Numbered from the stretch's first letter, positions 16,388 to 26,200 are shown. The stretch is 64,000 bases of DNA from Sphingobium nicotianae (GCF_018603885.1 NZ_JAHGAW010000003.1:248001-312000); one strand, 5' to 3'. Notes: generated from the letters alone by a model not told the origin. Numbers and translations: made by a program.

Positions 16388-18238
16388 CTACTCCGCCGCA
16401 TCCTCCAGCGGCGGTTCGTCGCCCGGCTCGCTCGCTTCCGGGTTCATCCGCTCGGCCTGCTGGCGCGCCCACATCTGGGCATAGTGCTCGCCCAAGGCAA
16501 GCAGCTCGGCATGGGTGCCCTGCTCGACGACGCGGCCATCCTCCATCACGATGATCTTCTCGGCATGGACGATGGTCGAGAGGCGGTGCGCGACGATGAG
16601 TGTGGTGCGGCGCGCGGCGATGTTGTTGAGCACGCCCTGGATCGCCGCCTCGGTGCGGCTGTCGAGCGCGCTGGTCGCCTCGTCGAGGATCAGGATTGGC
16701 GGATCCTTGACCAAGGTGCGCGCGATGGCGACGCGCTGCTTCTCGCCGCCGGAGAGCTTGAGCCCGCGCTCGCCGACGCGCGTCTCGTAACCCAGATGCT
16801 GCGCCGCGATGAAGCTGTCGATCGCCGCGCCCTTGGCCGCCGCCTCGATCTCGGCCTGGCTGGCGCCCTCGCGGCCATAGCCGATATTATAGCCGATCGT
16901 GTCGTTGAAGAGGACCATGTCCTGCGGGACGATGCCAATATTGGCGCGCAGCGAGGCCTGCTGCACGTCGGATATGTCCTGCCCGTCGATCAGGATGCGG
17001 CCGCCCTGAATATCGTAGAAGCGATAGAGCAGGCGGGCGATGGTCGACTTGCCGGCGCCGGAATGGCCGACGATGGCGAGCGTGTGGCCGGCCGGCACGG
17101 TGAAGCTCACACCCTTGAGGATCGTGCGCTCCGGATCATAGCCGAACACGACATTCTCGAAGCGCACCTCGCCCGCGACGACCGAGAGCGGCCGGGCGCC
17201 GGCCTTGTCCTTCACCTCGGTCTCGGTGTCGATCAGCTTGAACATCGCCTCCATGTCGATGAGGCCCTGGCGGATGGTGCGATAGACCGTGCCGAGCATG
17301 TCGAGCGGGCGGAACATCTGCATGAGCAGCGCGTTGACCAGCACGACATCGCCGGGCGTGAACAGCCCCTTGCTCCAGCCCCAGACAGTGTAGCCCATCG
17401 CGCAGCCCATCATCAGATTGGTGATGAAGCCCTGGCCGATATTGAGCATGGCGAGGCTGTTGTTGCTCTTGGTCGCCGCGTTCATATATTTGATCTGCGC
17501 CCGGCTGTAGCGGGCCGCCTCGCGCTCCTCGGCGCTGAAATATTTGACCGTCTCGAAGTTGAGCAGGCTGTCGACGGCATGGGCGACAGCACCGGTATCG
17601 AGATCGACCATCTCGCGGCGCAGGGCATTGCGCCACTCGGTGATCTTCTGCGTGAACCAGATATAGGCGACGACCATGACGATGGTCGCAGCGACCAGGC
17701 CGAAGCCGAACTTCGCCTGGAAGATGATGCAGACGGCGGCCAGCTCGATCACGGTCGGCGCGATGTTGAACAGGAGGAAGTTCAGCATCATCTCGATGCT
17801 CTGCGTGCCGCGCTCGACGATGCGGGTGACGCCGCCGGTCTTACGATTGAGATGGAAGCGCAGCGAGAGATTGTGGAGGTGCCGCAGCACCGCCTCGGAC
17901 ATCATGCGCTGGGCGTTGCGGCTGACCCGCTCGAAGGCGACGCCGCGCAGATTGTCCGACACGACGCCGCCGAAGCGCGAGGCGGTGTAAGCGAGCACCA
18001 GCGCGAGCGCCACCGCGACGCCGGGCTGCATGCCGGGGCCCATCGCATCGATGATGCCCTTGTAAGCGAAGGGCATGACCAGCGTGACCGCCTTGCCCGC
18101 CAGCACCAGCAGCATGGCGATGACCACCCGGACCTTGAGCTTTGGTTCACCCGCCGGCCAGAGATAGGGCAGGAAACGCGACAGCGTCGCCCAGCCGGAT
18201 GGGCTCTTGGTCTCCGCGTCTTGCTGCTCGATTGCCAT
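16388..18238 (-). CDS. Atm1-type ABC exporter (half-transporter)
   Basis: This 616-residue protein fuses six membrane helices (about 25-320) to an ATPase domain with Walker A GHSGAGKST (about 390), signature LSGGEKQRVA (about 494) and Walker B ILILDEATSALD (about 515). The opening GWATLSRFLPYLWPAG and the stretches FNIAPTVIEL, FRPLDMLGTVYRTIRQGLIDME closely follow Novosphingobium aromaticivorans Atm1, a glutathione-conjugate and heavy-metal detoxification exporter related to mitochondrial Atm1/ABCB7. The ATG at 18238 is preferred to an upstream TTG because it fits the family's length. It probably works as a homodimer in the inner membrane. The gene stands alone on its strand. Confidence 0.92.
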   Translation of the reverse strand: MAIEQQDAETKSPSGWATLSRFLPYLWPAGEPKLKVRVVIAMLLVLAGKAVTLVMPFAYKGIIDAMGPGMQPGVAVALALVLAYTASRFGGVVSDNLRGVAFERVSRNAQRMMSEAVLRHLHNLSLRFHLNRKTGGVTRIVERGTQSIEMMLNFLLFNIAPTVIELAAVCIIFQAKFGFGLVAATIVMVVAYIWFTQKITEWRNALRREMVDLDTGAVAHAVDSLLNFETVKYFSAEEREAARYSRAQIKYMNAATKSNNSLAMLNIGQGFITNLMMGCAMGYTVWGWSKGLFTPGDVVLVNALLMQMFRPLDMLGTVYRTIRQGLIDMEAMFKLIDTETEVKDKAGARPLSVVAGEVRFENVVFGYDPERTILKGVSFTVPAGHTLAIVGHSGAGKSTIARLLYRFYDIQGGRILIDGQDISDVQQASLRANIGIVPQDMVLFNDTIGYNIGYGREGASQAEIEAAAKGAAIDSFIAAQHLGYETRVGERGLKLSGGEKQRVAIARTLVKDPPILILDEATSALDSRTEAAIQGVLNNIAARRTTLIVAHRLSTIVHAEKIIVMEDGRVVEQGTHAELLALGEHYAQMWARQQAERMNPEASEPGDEPPLEDAAE

Positions 18239-18297
18239 TTGCAACCAACTAGGCGCGCGGGGGCCGCTTGCCAAGAGCGGCTGTTGACTCAATCAAC

Positions 18298-19221
18298 CTA
18301 AATCGCGACGCCGAGGTTCGGCGAGAGCGTCACGTCTGCCGTGTAGCCCGCCGCGACGGTGCCGGTCGCGGTCAGGGTACGGCTGGCGTTCTGCTCGGTC
18401 GAATTGTCGCCGAACACCGGATCGCTGGCGAGGGTGATCGCGCCGAACCGCGTCTGCGCGCCGGCATAGGTGGTCGTGTCGGCATAAACGGCGGTGCACA
18501 GATCGACTGGCAGGATGAGCTGCGTCGCGAACACGGCGTTGGCGCCGACCGTCGCGCTGGCGAGCGTCGGGAAGATCGCGACATGGATGTGCGGATAGCG
18601 GCCCGAGAGGACACCGGGGATGATCGTCGTGAAGCTGACCTTGCCGGTGCCGTCGGTCACCTGGACGCCGCGCAGATAGGTCTCGGCGGGAATGGTGTAG
18701 AGCGAGAAGCGGCCTTGCGCGTCGGCATGCCAGACATAGATGGCGTAACCGGTGACCGCGGCGCAGTTCGATCCCGAATTCTGCAGCGTGATGTTGAGGG
18801 TGAGGCGCACGCCCGGCGCGATCGCGCTCGAGCCGACGAAGCTCGCGCGGATGTCGTTGCGTACGATGCCGCTCTGGTTGAGCACATTGTTGACGCTGCC
18901 ACTGGTCGCGCCGGTGCCGTCCGCCGGGTAGGGCGCGGTGGTCTCGCTGGGCGTCTGGGTGCAGGTCTTGGGCGAGGGCGTCGGGGTCGGCAGCGGCGTG
19001 GGGGATGGCGAAGGCGCCGGGACCGGCGTGGGCGTCGGCGTCACCGGAATCGTTGTCGGGGACCCGCCCGAATCCGAACCGCAGCCGGTCAACAGCGCCA
19101 TGGTGCCCGCGCCGGCGAGCCAGCCAAGGGCATGACGGCGCGCCATCGGCGAACGGAGGCGGACGATCTCGTCGGTCACCTCCTGCAGATCCATGGACTG
19201 TGGGGGGTGAGGTCCGGTCAT
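18298..19221 (-). CDS. Intradiol dioxygenase-like lipoprotein, probably catalytically inactive
   Basis: This 307-residue protein starts at an ATG with GGGAG before it. Residues 28-47 combine a twin-arginine pair (MARRHALGWL) and a lipobox ending LLTGC (Cys47), suggesting a Tat-exported lipoprotein. A Pro/Thr/Ser-rich linker (about 58-86) precedes a C-terminal intradiol ring-cleavage dioxygenase fold recognisable from VWHADAQGRFSLY and GRYPHIHV. The two iron-binding His of HIH are kept (211, 213). The two iron-binding Tyr of the family appear replaced by Phe169 and Leu205, and the usual Cys pair by Ala and Val. That argues against normal catechol cleavage. No aromatic-degradation genes lie nearby. 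Confidence 0.78.
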   Translation of the reverse strand: MTGPHPPQSMDLQEVTDEIVRLRSPMARRHALGWLAGAGTMALLTGCGSDSGGSPTTIPVTPTPTPVPAPSPSPTPLPTPTPSPKTCTQTPSETTAPYPADGTGATSGSVNNVLNQSGIVRNDIRASFVGSSAIAPGVRLTLNITLQNSGSNCAAVTGYAIYVWHADAQGRFSLYTIPAETYLRGVQVTDGTGKVSFTTIIPGVLSGRYPHIHVAIFPTLASATVGANAVFATQLILPVDLCTAVYADTTTYAGAQTRFGAITLASDPVFGDNSTEQNASRTLTATGTVAAGYTADVTLSPNLGVAI

Positions 19222-19286
19222 CGCGATCTCCCGTCTTGTCTCCTTCACGGGAACTCCGTTCGTCGCAAACCGTTCCGATCGGCCGC

Positions 19287-20243
19287 TCAGTCCCGCGAGC
19301 TGAAGACGCTCCAGCCGGTCAGCCGGGCGAAATGCTCCAGCGCCTTGGTGCCGAGCTGGGAATTGCCGCTGGCGTTGAGGCCCGGCGACCAAACCGCGAT
19401 GCTCGCCTTGCCGGGCACCACCGCGAGGATGCCGCCGCCAACACCCGACTTGCCCGGCATGCCGATGCGGAAGGCGAAGTCGCCGCTCGCGTCATAATGG
19501 CCGCAGGTGAGCATCAGCGCGTTGATGCGGCGGGCGCGACGGGCGGAGATGACCCGGCCGGCATCCGGCAGGAGGCCATCCAGCATCAGGTAGCGCCCCG
19601 CCCGCGCGAGCTGCAGGCAACTCATCGCAATGGCGCATTGATGGAAATAAACACCCGTCACGCGCTCGACCGGATGATGGATATTGCCGAAGGCGCGCAT
19701 ATAGTTGGCGAGCGCGATGTTGCGGAAGCCGGTCTCTGTCTCGCTCCGCGCGATCACCTCGTCGACATGGATGTCCTCGTCGTCGGCAAGGAAGCGGATG
19801 AAGCGCAGCAGCTCGCCGATCGCCTCGCGCGGCTGGTGGCCGGCCAGATTGACGTCGGCGACGACGATCGCGCCCGCATTGATGAAGGGATTGCGCGGGA
19901 TGCCCTGCTCGGCCTCGAGCTGGACGATCGAGTTGAAGGCATTGCCCGACGGCTCGCGCCCGACACGCGCCCAAAGCTGATCGCCGACCTTGCCGAGCGC
20001 CATGGTAAGCGCGAAGACCTTCGAGACGGATTGGGTCGAGAAAGGCAACTCGGCATCGCCCCCGAGTGCGACGGACCCGTCCGCGCTCACCACCGCCATG
20101 CCGAAATGGGCGGGCGAGACAGTGGCGAGGCCGGGAATGTAGGTCGCGACTTTGCCGCGCGCCTCCTCGGTCGCCATGGCGGCGACGATCTCATCGACGA
20201 TGGATTGAAGGTCAGGCGGCATCAGCACAGCATCCCCGTTCAT
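19287..20243 (-). CDS. glsA: Glutaminase
   Basis: This 318-residue serine-dependent glutaminase is related in fold to beta-lactamases. The catalytic Ser-x-x-Lys is seen in [10 protein letters not shown] (Ser72, Lys75), followed by the family stretches PFINAGAI, a Y-M-R-A-F-G-N-I pattern and [11 protein letters not shown]. It converts glutamine to glutamate and ammonia in the cytoplasm. Length is normal. It lies 90 bases downstream of a glutamate/dicarboxylate symporter gene on the same strand, so both may belong to glutamate handling. Confidence 0.92.
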   Translation of the reverse strand: MNGDAVLMPPDLQSIVDEIVAAMATEEARGKVATYIPGLATVSPAHFGMAVVSADGSVALGGDAELPFSTQSVSKVFALTMALGKVGDQLWARVGREPSGNAFNSIVQLEAEQGIPRNPFINAGAIVVADVNLAGHQPREAIGELLRFIRFLADDEDIHVDEVIARSETETGFRNIALANYMRAFGNIHHPVERVTGVYFHQCAIAMSCLQLARAGRYLMLDGLLPDAGRVISARRARRINALMLTCGHYDASGDFAFRIGMPGKSGVGGGILAVVPGKASIAVWSPGLNASGNSQLGTKALEHFARLTGWSVFSSRD

Positions 20244-20332
20244 GTCGAGCGCAGGGGAGATACGCCGAGCGCAGTTCTAGCGGGTCGTGACTTCGCTCGA
20301 TACGAACGACATGAAAGAGCGGTCCCGCATCG

Positions 20333-21664
20333 TCATCCCCTGCCCCCGTCGTTCAGCATATCCGGCGCGAGATGGAGGCCAGCCTTGCCACCACCGGCCG
20401 TGTGCGACGGCGCATGAGGATAGGGCACGTCTTCCGGCTCCTCGACCTCCAGCATGCCTTCCCATTTGGTGACGACGCTGGTGGCGATGGCATTGCCGAT
20501 CACATTGGTCATGGTGCGGCCCATGTCCATGAAGTGATCGACCGCGAGGATGAAGGCGACGCCTTCGACCGGCAGCTTGAATTGCGAGAGCGTGGCGGCG
20601 ACGACGACCAGGCTGGCGCGCGGCACGGCGGCGATGCCCTTGCTGGTGACCATCAACACGAGGAGGATGGTGATCTGCGTGCCGATCGACAGCGGGATGC
20701 CGTAGGCCTGCGCGATGAAGAGCGTCGCGAAGGCCGAATACATCATCGAGCCGTCGAGATTGAAACTGTAGCCGAGCGGAAGCACGAAGCCGGAGATGCG
20801 GCGCGGCACGCCGAACCGGTCGAGTTGCTCCAGCAGCTTGGGATAGCAGGCCTCGGACGAAGCGGTGGAGAAAGCGATCAGCATGGGGCTGCGAATATGC
20901 TTCATCAGCGACCACATGCGCTTGCCGAGGAAGGTGAAGCCAGCCAGCGCCAGCATCACCCAGAGGGTGAACAGCGCCAGATAGAAAGAACCGAGCAGCT
21001 TGCCGAAATCGAGCAGCACGCCAAGGCCACGCTCGGTGATCACCGAGGCGATGGCGCCGAACACCGCGAACGGCGCGAACCGCATCACATAGGCCGTCAC
21101 CTGCAGCATCAGCTCGACAAGGGATTCGACGAGAGTGACGATCGGTTGGCCTTTCTCGCCGATCGCGGTGAGGCCGACGCCGATGAACAGCGAGAAGACC
21201 ACGATCTGCAGCACGCTGTTCTGCGCCATCGCGTCGACCATCGAGGTCGGGAAGACGTGGAGCACGAAATCGCGCAGATTGAGCGCCGTCGTATCCACGC
21301 CGGAATCCGCGCCGCTCGCGACAAGGCCGACGCCCTCGCCCGGGTGCAGCACATTGGCGAAGACCATGCCGATGGTCAGTGAGATGAGCGCGGCGAGAAT
21401 GAACCAGGCGAGCGCCCGCCCGCCGATCCGCCCCAGGGTCGCGCTGTCATGCATATGCGCGATGCCCGCGACCAGGGTGCCGAACACCAGGGGGGCAATG
21501 ATCATCTTGATGAGATGGAGGAAGACATCGGCGAGCAGATGGAAATAACCCGCAACCTGCTTGGCGGTATCCGGGCTGCCAGCCAGGCTGAGGTTAAGGG
21601 TGACGCCGACGATCAGGCCGACAATCATGCCGATCGCGATATAGATGGTCAGCCTGTTGCCCAT
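20333..21664 (-). CDS. Dicarboxylate/amino acid:cation symporter (DAACS family, GltP/DctA-like)
   Basis: This 443-residue membrane protein matches the GltPh/DctA fold: KMIIAPLVFGTLVAGIA in helix 2, a serine-containing re-entrant loop 1 (AFSTASSEACYPKL), LPLGYSFNLDGSMMY in TM7 and a late TM8 block around VDHFMDMGRTMTNVIGN. The NMDGT motif of glutamate carriers appears here as NLDGS. It imports glutamate, aspartate or C4-dicarboxylates with cations. The C-terminal tail is hydrophilic and His-rich. It precedes glsA on the same strand. Confidence 0.9.
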   Translation of the reverse strand: MGNRLTIYIAIGMIVGLIVGVTLNLSLAGSPDTAKQVAGYFHLLADVFLHLIKMIIAPLVFGTLVAGIAHMHDSATLGRIGGRALAWFILAALISLTIGMVFANVLHPGEGVGLVASGADSGVDTTALNLRDFVLHVFPTSMVDAMAQNSVLQIVVFSLFIGVGLTAIGEKGQPIVTLVESLVELMLQVTAYVMRFAPFAVFGAIASVITERGLGVLLDFGKLLGSFYLALFTLWVMLALAGFTFLGKRMWSLMKHIRSPMLIAFSTASSEACYPKLLEQLDRFGVPRRISGFVLPLGYSFNLDGSMMYSAFATLFIAQAYGIPLSIGTQITILLVLMVTSKGIAAVPRASLVVVAATLSQFKLPVEGVAFILAVDHFMDMGRTMTNVIGNAIATSVVTKWEGMLEVEEPEDVPYPHAPSHTAGGGKAGLHLAPDMLNDGGRG

Positions 21665-21738
21665 GTCGTCCCCGTTTCTTCAGTCGCCCTGCCTAACAGG
21701 CCGATGTGCAATGGGAAAGAGGGCCGCCTCTTGCCCGG

Positions 21739-22164
21739 TCAGGCTCCCAGGAGGTGAAGCGCGACCTGCCGCTCATGCGGCGCGCGGCGATGCTCGATCA
21801 GATAGATGCCCTGCCATGTGCCGAGCGCGAGCCGGCCGCCCATCAGGGGAATGGCGAGCGAGACGCCGGTCAGCATCGCCTTGATGTGCGCCGGCATGTC
21901 GTCCGGCCCTTCATCATCATGGGCGTAGCGATGGTCCTCCGGCGCGATCCGGTCGAGCCAGTCGACGAGATCATGCTTCACCGCCGGCGCGGCATTCTCC
22001 TGGATGGCAAGCGAGGCGGATGTGTGGCGGCAGAACAGGGTGAGCAGGCCTTCGTCCATCACCTGATCGCCGACCCAGCTCATCACCTCGCGGGTGATCT
22101 CGACAAGAGCCCGGCCCGGCGTGGGAACGGAAAGCAGCCCCGTCGCCTGGCGAAATTCAGCCAC
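21739..22164 (-). CDS. yjbQ: YjbQ-family (UPF0047) protein
   Basis: This 141-residue protein has the UPF0047 signature: LTLFCRHTSASLAIQENA and the C-terminal GTWQGIYLIEHR. Members are trimers with a conserved metal site; a secondary thiamine-phosphate synthase activity has been proposed for E. coli YjbQ, but the physiological role is unclear. The start is a GTG. It follows aroC by nine bases on the same strand and is probably co-transcribed with it. Confidence 0.88.
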   Translation of the reverse strand: MAEFRQATGLLSVPTPGRALVEITREVMSWVGDQVMDEGLLTLFCRHTSASLAIQENAAPAVKHDLVDWLDRIAPEDHRYAHDDEGPDDMPAHIKAMLTGVSLAIPLMGGRLALGTWQGIYLIEHRRAPHERQVALHLLGA

Positions 22165-22173
22165 GCCGCGCCG

Positions 22174-23259
22174 TCAGCCGCACTGGGCGCGATGCATCAT
22201 CATCGCGTCGGCCAGCACGAGCGCGACCATCGCCTCGACCACCGGCACGCCACGAATGCCGACGCAGGGATCGTGGCGGCCCCTGGTGCGGATCTCGCTT
22301 GCCTCGGAGACACCAGCGTCATCCGGCCGGGTGATCGTCTCGACCGGGATCAGGATCGAGCTGGTCGGCTTGAACGCGACGCGCAGTTTGATCGGCTGGC
22401 CGGTCGCGATGCCGCCAGCAATCCCGCCGGCATGATTGGCGAGGAAGATCGGCAGGCCCTCATTGCCCGGCCGCATCGGATCGGCATTCTGCTCGCCGCG
22501 CAGCCGCGCCGCCGCGAAGCCGTCGCCAATCTCGACGCCTTTGACCGCGTTGATGCTCATGGCTGCGGCGGCAAGCTCGCTGTCGAGCTTGGCATAGAGC
22601 GGCGCGCCCCAGCCGGCCGGAACGCCGGTCGCGACGCACTCGACGATCGCGCCGAGCGAGGAGCCGTCCTTGCGCGCGGCATCGACCAGCGCTTCCCAGC
22701 GGGCCGCTGCCTTGGCGTCCGGGCAGAAGAAGGGATTTTCGCCGATCTGCGCCCTGTCGAAATTGGCCGGATCGATCGCATCGCCGCCAATTTCGCTCAC
22801 ATAGCCGGTGATCTCGACACGCGGGATGACCAGCCGCGCCACCGCGCCCGCCGCCACGCGTGAGGCCGTCTCGCGGGCCGAGCTGCGCCCGCCGCCGCGA
22901 TAATCGCGAAAGCCATATTTGGCGTCATAGGCGTAATCGGCATGGCCGGGGCGATAAGCTTGCGCGACCTCGGAATAATCCTTCGAGCGCTGGTCGACAT
23001 TCTCGATCATCAGGCTGATCGGCGTCCCGGTCGTCTTGCCCTCGAATACGCCCGAGAGAATGCGGACCTGGTCGGGCTCCTGGCGCTGCGTCGTGAAGCG
23101 CGAGGTGCCCGGCCTGCGCTTGTCGAGCCAAGGCTGGATATCCGCCTCGCTGATTACGATGCCCGGCGGGCAGCCGTCGACCACCGCGCCGATGGCCGGG
23201 CCATGGCTCTCGCCCCAGGTGGTGAACCGGAAAACCCGACCGAAGGTGTTGAAGCTCAT
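22174..23259 (-). CDS. aroC: Chorismate synthase
   Basis: This 361-residue protein is full-length chorismate synthase. It starts [21 protein letters not shown] and carries [18 protein letters not shown] and [13 protein letters not shown], all FMN/EPSP-binding signatures. It performs the last shared step of aromatic amino acid synthesis. It sits seven bases downstream of fabI on the same strand, with yjbQ after it. The sequence shows nothing unusual. Confidence 0.96.
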   Translation of the reverse strand: MSFNTFGRVFRFTTWGESHGPAIGAVVDGCPPGIVISEADIQPWLDKRRPGTSRFTTQRQEPDQVRILSGVFEGKTTGTPISLMIENVDQRSKDYSEVAQAYRPGHADYAYDAKYGFRDYRGGGRSSARETASRVAAGAVARLVIPRVEITGYVSEIGGDAIDPANFDRAQIGENPFFCPDAKAAARWEALVDAARKDGSSLGAIVECVATGVPAGWGAPLYAKLDSELAAAAMSINAVKGVEIGDGFAAARLRGEQNADPMRPGNEGLPIFLANHAGGIAGGIATGQPIKLRVAFKPTSSILIPVETITRPDDAGVSEASEIRTRGRHDPCVGIRGVPVVEAMVALVLADAMMMHRAQCG

Positions 23260-23266
23260 CCCCGCG

Positions 23267-24073
23267 TCATTTTTCGAGCGCGATGTCCGGCGCGTCCTCG
23301 GCCTTCATGCCGATGACGTTGTAGCCGCCATCGACATGATGGATTTCGCCGGTCACGCCGGCGGACAGGTCCGACAGCAGATAGAGGCCGGCACCACCGA
23401 CGTCCTCGATGGTGACATTGCGGCGCAGCGGCGAGTTCAGCTCGTTCCACTTGAGGATATAGTTGAAATCGCCGATGCCGCGTGCCGCCAGCGTCTGGAT
23501 CGGCCCCGCCGAGACGCCGTTCACCCGGATATTCTCGGGGCCCATGTCGACCGCGAGATATTTGACCGAGGTCTCCAGCGCCGCCTTGGCGACACCCATG
23601 ACGTTATAGTGCGGGATCACCTTCTCGGCGCCATAATAGGTCAGGGTGATGATCGAGCCGCCATTCGGCATCATCGCGCGCGCGCGCTGCGCCACCGCGA
23701 CCAGACTGTAGGCCGAGATGTTCATGGTCATCAGAAAATTGTCGAGCGTGGTGTCGTAGAACTTTCCCCGCAGCTGGCTCTTGTCGGAAAAGCCGATGGC
23801 GTGAACGACGAAATCGATCGTGGGCCAGCGGCTCGTCAGCGTCTCGAACGCGTCGTCCAGCGCCGCCATGTCCGACACGTCGCAATCGATCAGGAAGTCC
23901 GAACCGAGCTGTTCGGCAAGCGGGCGCACGCGCTTCTCCAGTGCCTCGCCCTGGTAGGAGAAGGCCATCTGCGCACCCTGCGCGTGCAGCGCCTTGGCAA
24001 TACCCCAGGCGAGCGATTTATCGTTGGCGAGGCCCATGATGAGTCCCCGTTTTCCTGCCATGAGGCCGGTCAT
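23267..24073 (-). CDS. fabI: Enoyl-[acyl-carrier-protein] reductase (NADH) FabI
   Basis: This 268-residue short-chain dehydrogenase has the FabI-type cofactor site [17 protein letters not shown] and the catalytic Tyr-x6-Lys (Tyr near 156, Lys near 163) in [13 protein letters not shown], with the family's LTYYGAEKV before it. It reduces enoyl-ACP at the end of each fatty-acid elongation cycle and is the triclosan/isoniazid-class target. The ATG overlaps the stop of the BrkB-family gene by four bases; a second in-frame ATG at 24061 is also possible. Expression is likely coupled brkB-fabI-aroC-yjbQ. Confidence 0.95.
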   Translation of the reverse strand: MTGLMAGKRGLIMGLANDKSLAWGIAKALHAQGAQMAFSYQGEALEKRVRPLAEQLGSDFLIDCDVSDMAALDDAFETLTSRWPTIDFVVHAIGFSDKSQLRGKFYDTTLDNFLMTMNISAYSLVAVAQRARAMMPNGGSIITLTYYGAEKVIPHYNVMGVAKAALETSVKYLAVDMGPENIRVNGVSAGPIQTLAARGIGDFNYILKWNELNSPLRRNVTIEDVGGAGLYLLSDLSAGVTGEIHHVDGGYNVIGMKAEDAPDIALEK

Positions 24074-25014
24074 GCTGGCTGTGTCTCCGTCTCTTCCGCT
24101 GGTTCATCCTCTTCGGGAAAATCCGCCAGCGCCGCATTGAGTTCGGCGCCAATTACCACGCCAAGCCCGATGATGAAGAAAAAAATGAGCGCGATCATCG
24201 CGCCGGCCAGACCGCCATAAGTGAGGTTGTAGTTGGAGAGATTCGCGAGGAACACCGGCAGCAGCCATGTCGTCACATACCACCACAAGGTGGTGAGCAG
24301 CGCGCCGGGCCATTTGGGGAAGGGGCCTTCGCGATATCGGCTGGGCGTCAGCGCGTAAAACAGGCCATAGAGCGCAAGGAACAGAACGGCGGTCGGCACC
24401 AGCCGGGTCGCGGTGATGATGTTGACGGCATAGTCGGCGAACGGAAACAGCCCCTCGAGCACGGCCTCCGCCGCCGACAGCAGCACCTGCAGCGACAAAG
24501 CGATGAGGGCGCCCAGCACGCTCGCGATGATGAGCCCCATGGCACGCAGCCGATAATGCCAGAAGGGCGCCGTCGAGCGCGTGCCATACGCGCGGCGCAG
24601 GATGTCGCGGATCGTCTCGATGAGGCTGCCGACCGTCCACAGGCCGACGAGCGCGCCGATCCAGAGCAGATTGCCGGTGCGCGCCGTCAACACGTCGACG
24701 ATCGCCGGGCGCAACACATTGGCGACGCCGCTCGGCACGGTGAGGAGAAAGCCGTTGACCGTCTCGAGGCCCGCCTGGGTGCGACCCAGCAGTTGCGCCG
24801 TCGCCGCCGCGAGGATGAAGAAGGGGAAGAGCGCGACCAGGGTCAGATAGGCGAGATTGCCGGCGTGGATGAAGCCATCCGAATAGACGCCGACCGCCAC
24901 GCGCCGCAGGACGATGAGGGAGCGCGAGCCGAGCCGGCTCTTCTCGATCTCATCCCGCAGACGGACATGCCGCTTGCGCCGTTCCTCGGGGGATTGGGGG
25001 GAGAGGCCGAGCAT
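24070..25014 (-). CDS. YihY/BrkB-family inner-membrane protein
   Basis: This 314-residue protein has about six membrane helices and the family hallmarks: GNLAYLTLVALFPFFILAAA in the first, LWIGALVGLWTVGSLIETIRDILRRAYG, and the closing NLTYGGLAGAMIALIFFFIIGLGVVIGAELNAAL. The family was once annotated as ribonuclease BN, which is not supported; its role is unclear (envelope or transport). An acidic C-terminal tail ends [13 protein letters not shown]. It is the first gene of the fabI-aroC group, with overlapping ATGA to fabI. Confidence 0.88.
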   Translation of the reverse strand: MLGLSPQSPEERRKRHVRLRDEIEKSRLGSRSLIVLRRVAVGVYSDGFIHAGNLAYLTLVALFPFFILAAATAQLLGRTQAGLETVNGFLLTVPSGVANVLRPAIVDVLTARTGNLLWIGALVGLWTVGSLIETIRDILRRAYGTRSTAPFWHYRLRAMGLIIASVLGALIALSLQVLLSAAEAVLEGLFPFADYAVNIITATRLVPTAVLFLALYGLFYALTPSRYREGPFPKWPGALLTTLWWYVTTWLLPVFLANLSNYNLTYGGLAGAMIALIFFFIIGLGVVIGAELNAALADFPEEDEPAEETETQPA

Positions 25015-25078
25015 CTAGCTCAGACCGCGTTGCGCGCGCGCTTCATATGGCAACAAACCCACAGCGCACCGCCTTGTT

Positions 25079-25149
25079 CCGTTCGTGCTGAGCCTGTCGA
25101 AGCACTCTCCTCCCGCTTTGTCCAGCAGAAGAGCGGCCCTTCGACAGGC
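25079..25149. repeat. REP-like hairpin element (TCGAAG core)
   Basis: It opens CCGTTCGTGCTGAGCCTGTC, the left-hand consensus shared with the element at 30809. An 11-bp inverted repeat GCCTGTCGAAG (25092-25102) pairs with CTTCGACAGGC (25139-25149). The outer right arm has decayed. It lies between the BrkB-family gene start and the 3' end of the methyltransferase gene. Confidence 0.65.
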
Positions 25150-25177
25150 CCGGCGCAAGCGAAACCGGGGCAGGCGC

Positions 25178-26200
25178 TTATGGCTTGCGGGCGATGACCA
25201 GCGAATAATAGCCGCAGGTCGCGCTCGCCTCGCAATCGACGAAGCCCGCCTTGCCGAGCAGCGCGGCGAATTCGGGCAGGGTGAACTGGCGGCCCTGCGT
25301 GCCGTAGAGCATCAGCACGGAGAAGGACGCCGGTGTCGCCGGGCCATCGAAATTGTCGTTGATCAGGGCCTCGTGCAGCATGATGCGGCCGCCGGAGGGC
25401 AAGACATCGAACGCCTTCCTGGCCAGGTCCAGGCAGGTCTCGTCGCTCCAGTCGTGGAACACGTTCGAGAAGAACAGCGCGTCGTAGCCGCTCGGCCAGG
25501 GCTGGCGGAAGAAATCGAGCGCGACGGTGTCGACGCGGTCGGCGACCTCGCCCTCGTCGATATATTTCTGCGCCGCCGTGCACATGGTGCCGAGATCGAG
25601 CACCGAGCCGCGCAGATGCTTCCAGCGCTGGGCGACCGCGATCGTGAAGACGCCGGAGCCGGCGCCGACATCGAGGAAGCGCTTAACGTCCGCGAACACG
25701 GGATGCTGGGCCACGCCGATCGCCGGCGCGCAGCTATGCGCATGCATGAACGCGGCGATGCCGATCGCGCGATCGAGCGGGATCTCGCCCGCTTCCCAGC
25801 CCTTGGCATTCTCACCGCCCTCGTGTGCGGCGTCCGGCGCCAGCGCGGCGAGCAGCAGCTCGGTATTGGGGGCGCTCTGACGGAACCCGCTCAGCAGCAC
25901 GCCCCAATAGAAATTGCTGCTCTTGACCAGATAATTGCGGCTGGTCGGCGTCAGCCCGTAGCGGCCCTCGCGGCGGACCAGGAAGCCGAGACCGCACAGC
26001 AGGCTGTTCATGATGCCGAGCGCGCGGGGATTGACGTTGCACCGGGCCGCCAGCGCGTCGAGCGGGAGCGGACCGTCGACCAGCGCATCGAACAGGGAAA
26101 TCTCGTCCGCCGCGAGCATGGCCGGCAGATTGTGCATGGCCAGCCAGGCATCCCAGATCAGCCGGTCGTCGACCGGCGGCGAAAGATATTGTCCCTTCAT
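25178..26200 (-). CDS. SAM-dependent O-methyltransferase (family 2, acetylserotonin-type)
   Basis: This 340-residue protein has an N-terminal winged-helix dimerisation part (about 15-85), then a Rossmann domain with SAM motif FLDVGAGSGVFT (about 174), the acidic LDLG after it, and NVFHDWSDE with the catalytic His (about 247). These are marks of small-molecule O-methyltransferases such as hydroxyindole or polyketide methyltransferases. The start has GGGGAGAG before it. The neighbours give no pathway, so the acceptor molecule is unknown. Confidence 0.85.
   Translation of the reverse strand: MKGQYLSPPVDDRLIWDAWLAMHNLPAMLAADEISLFDALVDGPLPLDALAARCNVNPRALGIMNSLLCGLGFLVRREGRYGLTPTSRNYLVKSSNFYWGVLLSGFRQSAPNTELLLAALAPDAAHEGGENAKGWEAGEIPLDRAIGIAAFMHAHSCAPAIGVAQHPVFADVKRFLDVGAGSGVFTIAVAQRWKHLRGSVLDLGTMCTAAQKYIDEGEVADRVDTVALDFFRQPWPSGYDALFFSNVFHDWSDETCLDLARKAFDVLPSGGRIMLHEALINDNFDGPATPASFSVLMLYGTQGRQFTLPEFAALLGKAGFVDCEASATCGYYSLVIARKP

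Noticed and set aside
16250..18301. 683-codon plus-strand open frame antisense to the Atm1-type gene
   Set aside because: Its composition (Arg, Asp, Leu-rich, no fold features) is that of a GC-rich shadow frame; the opposite strand encodes a full recognisable ABC exporter.
18298..19221. Active protocatechuate or catechol dioxygenase
   Set aside because: Both tyrosine iron ligands appear to be replaced and no aromatic pathway genes are nearby.
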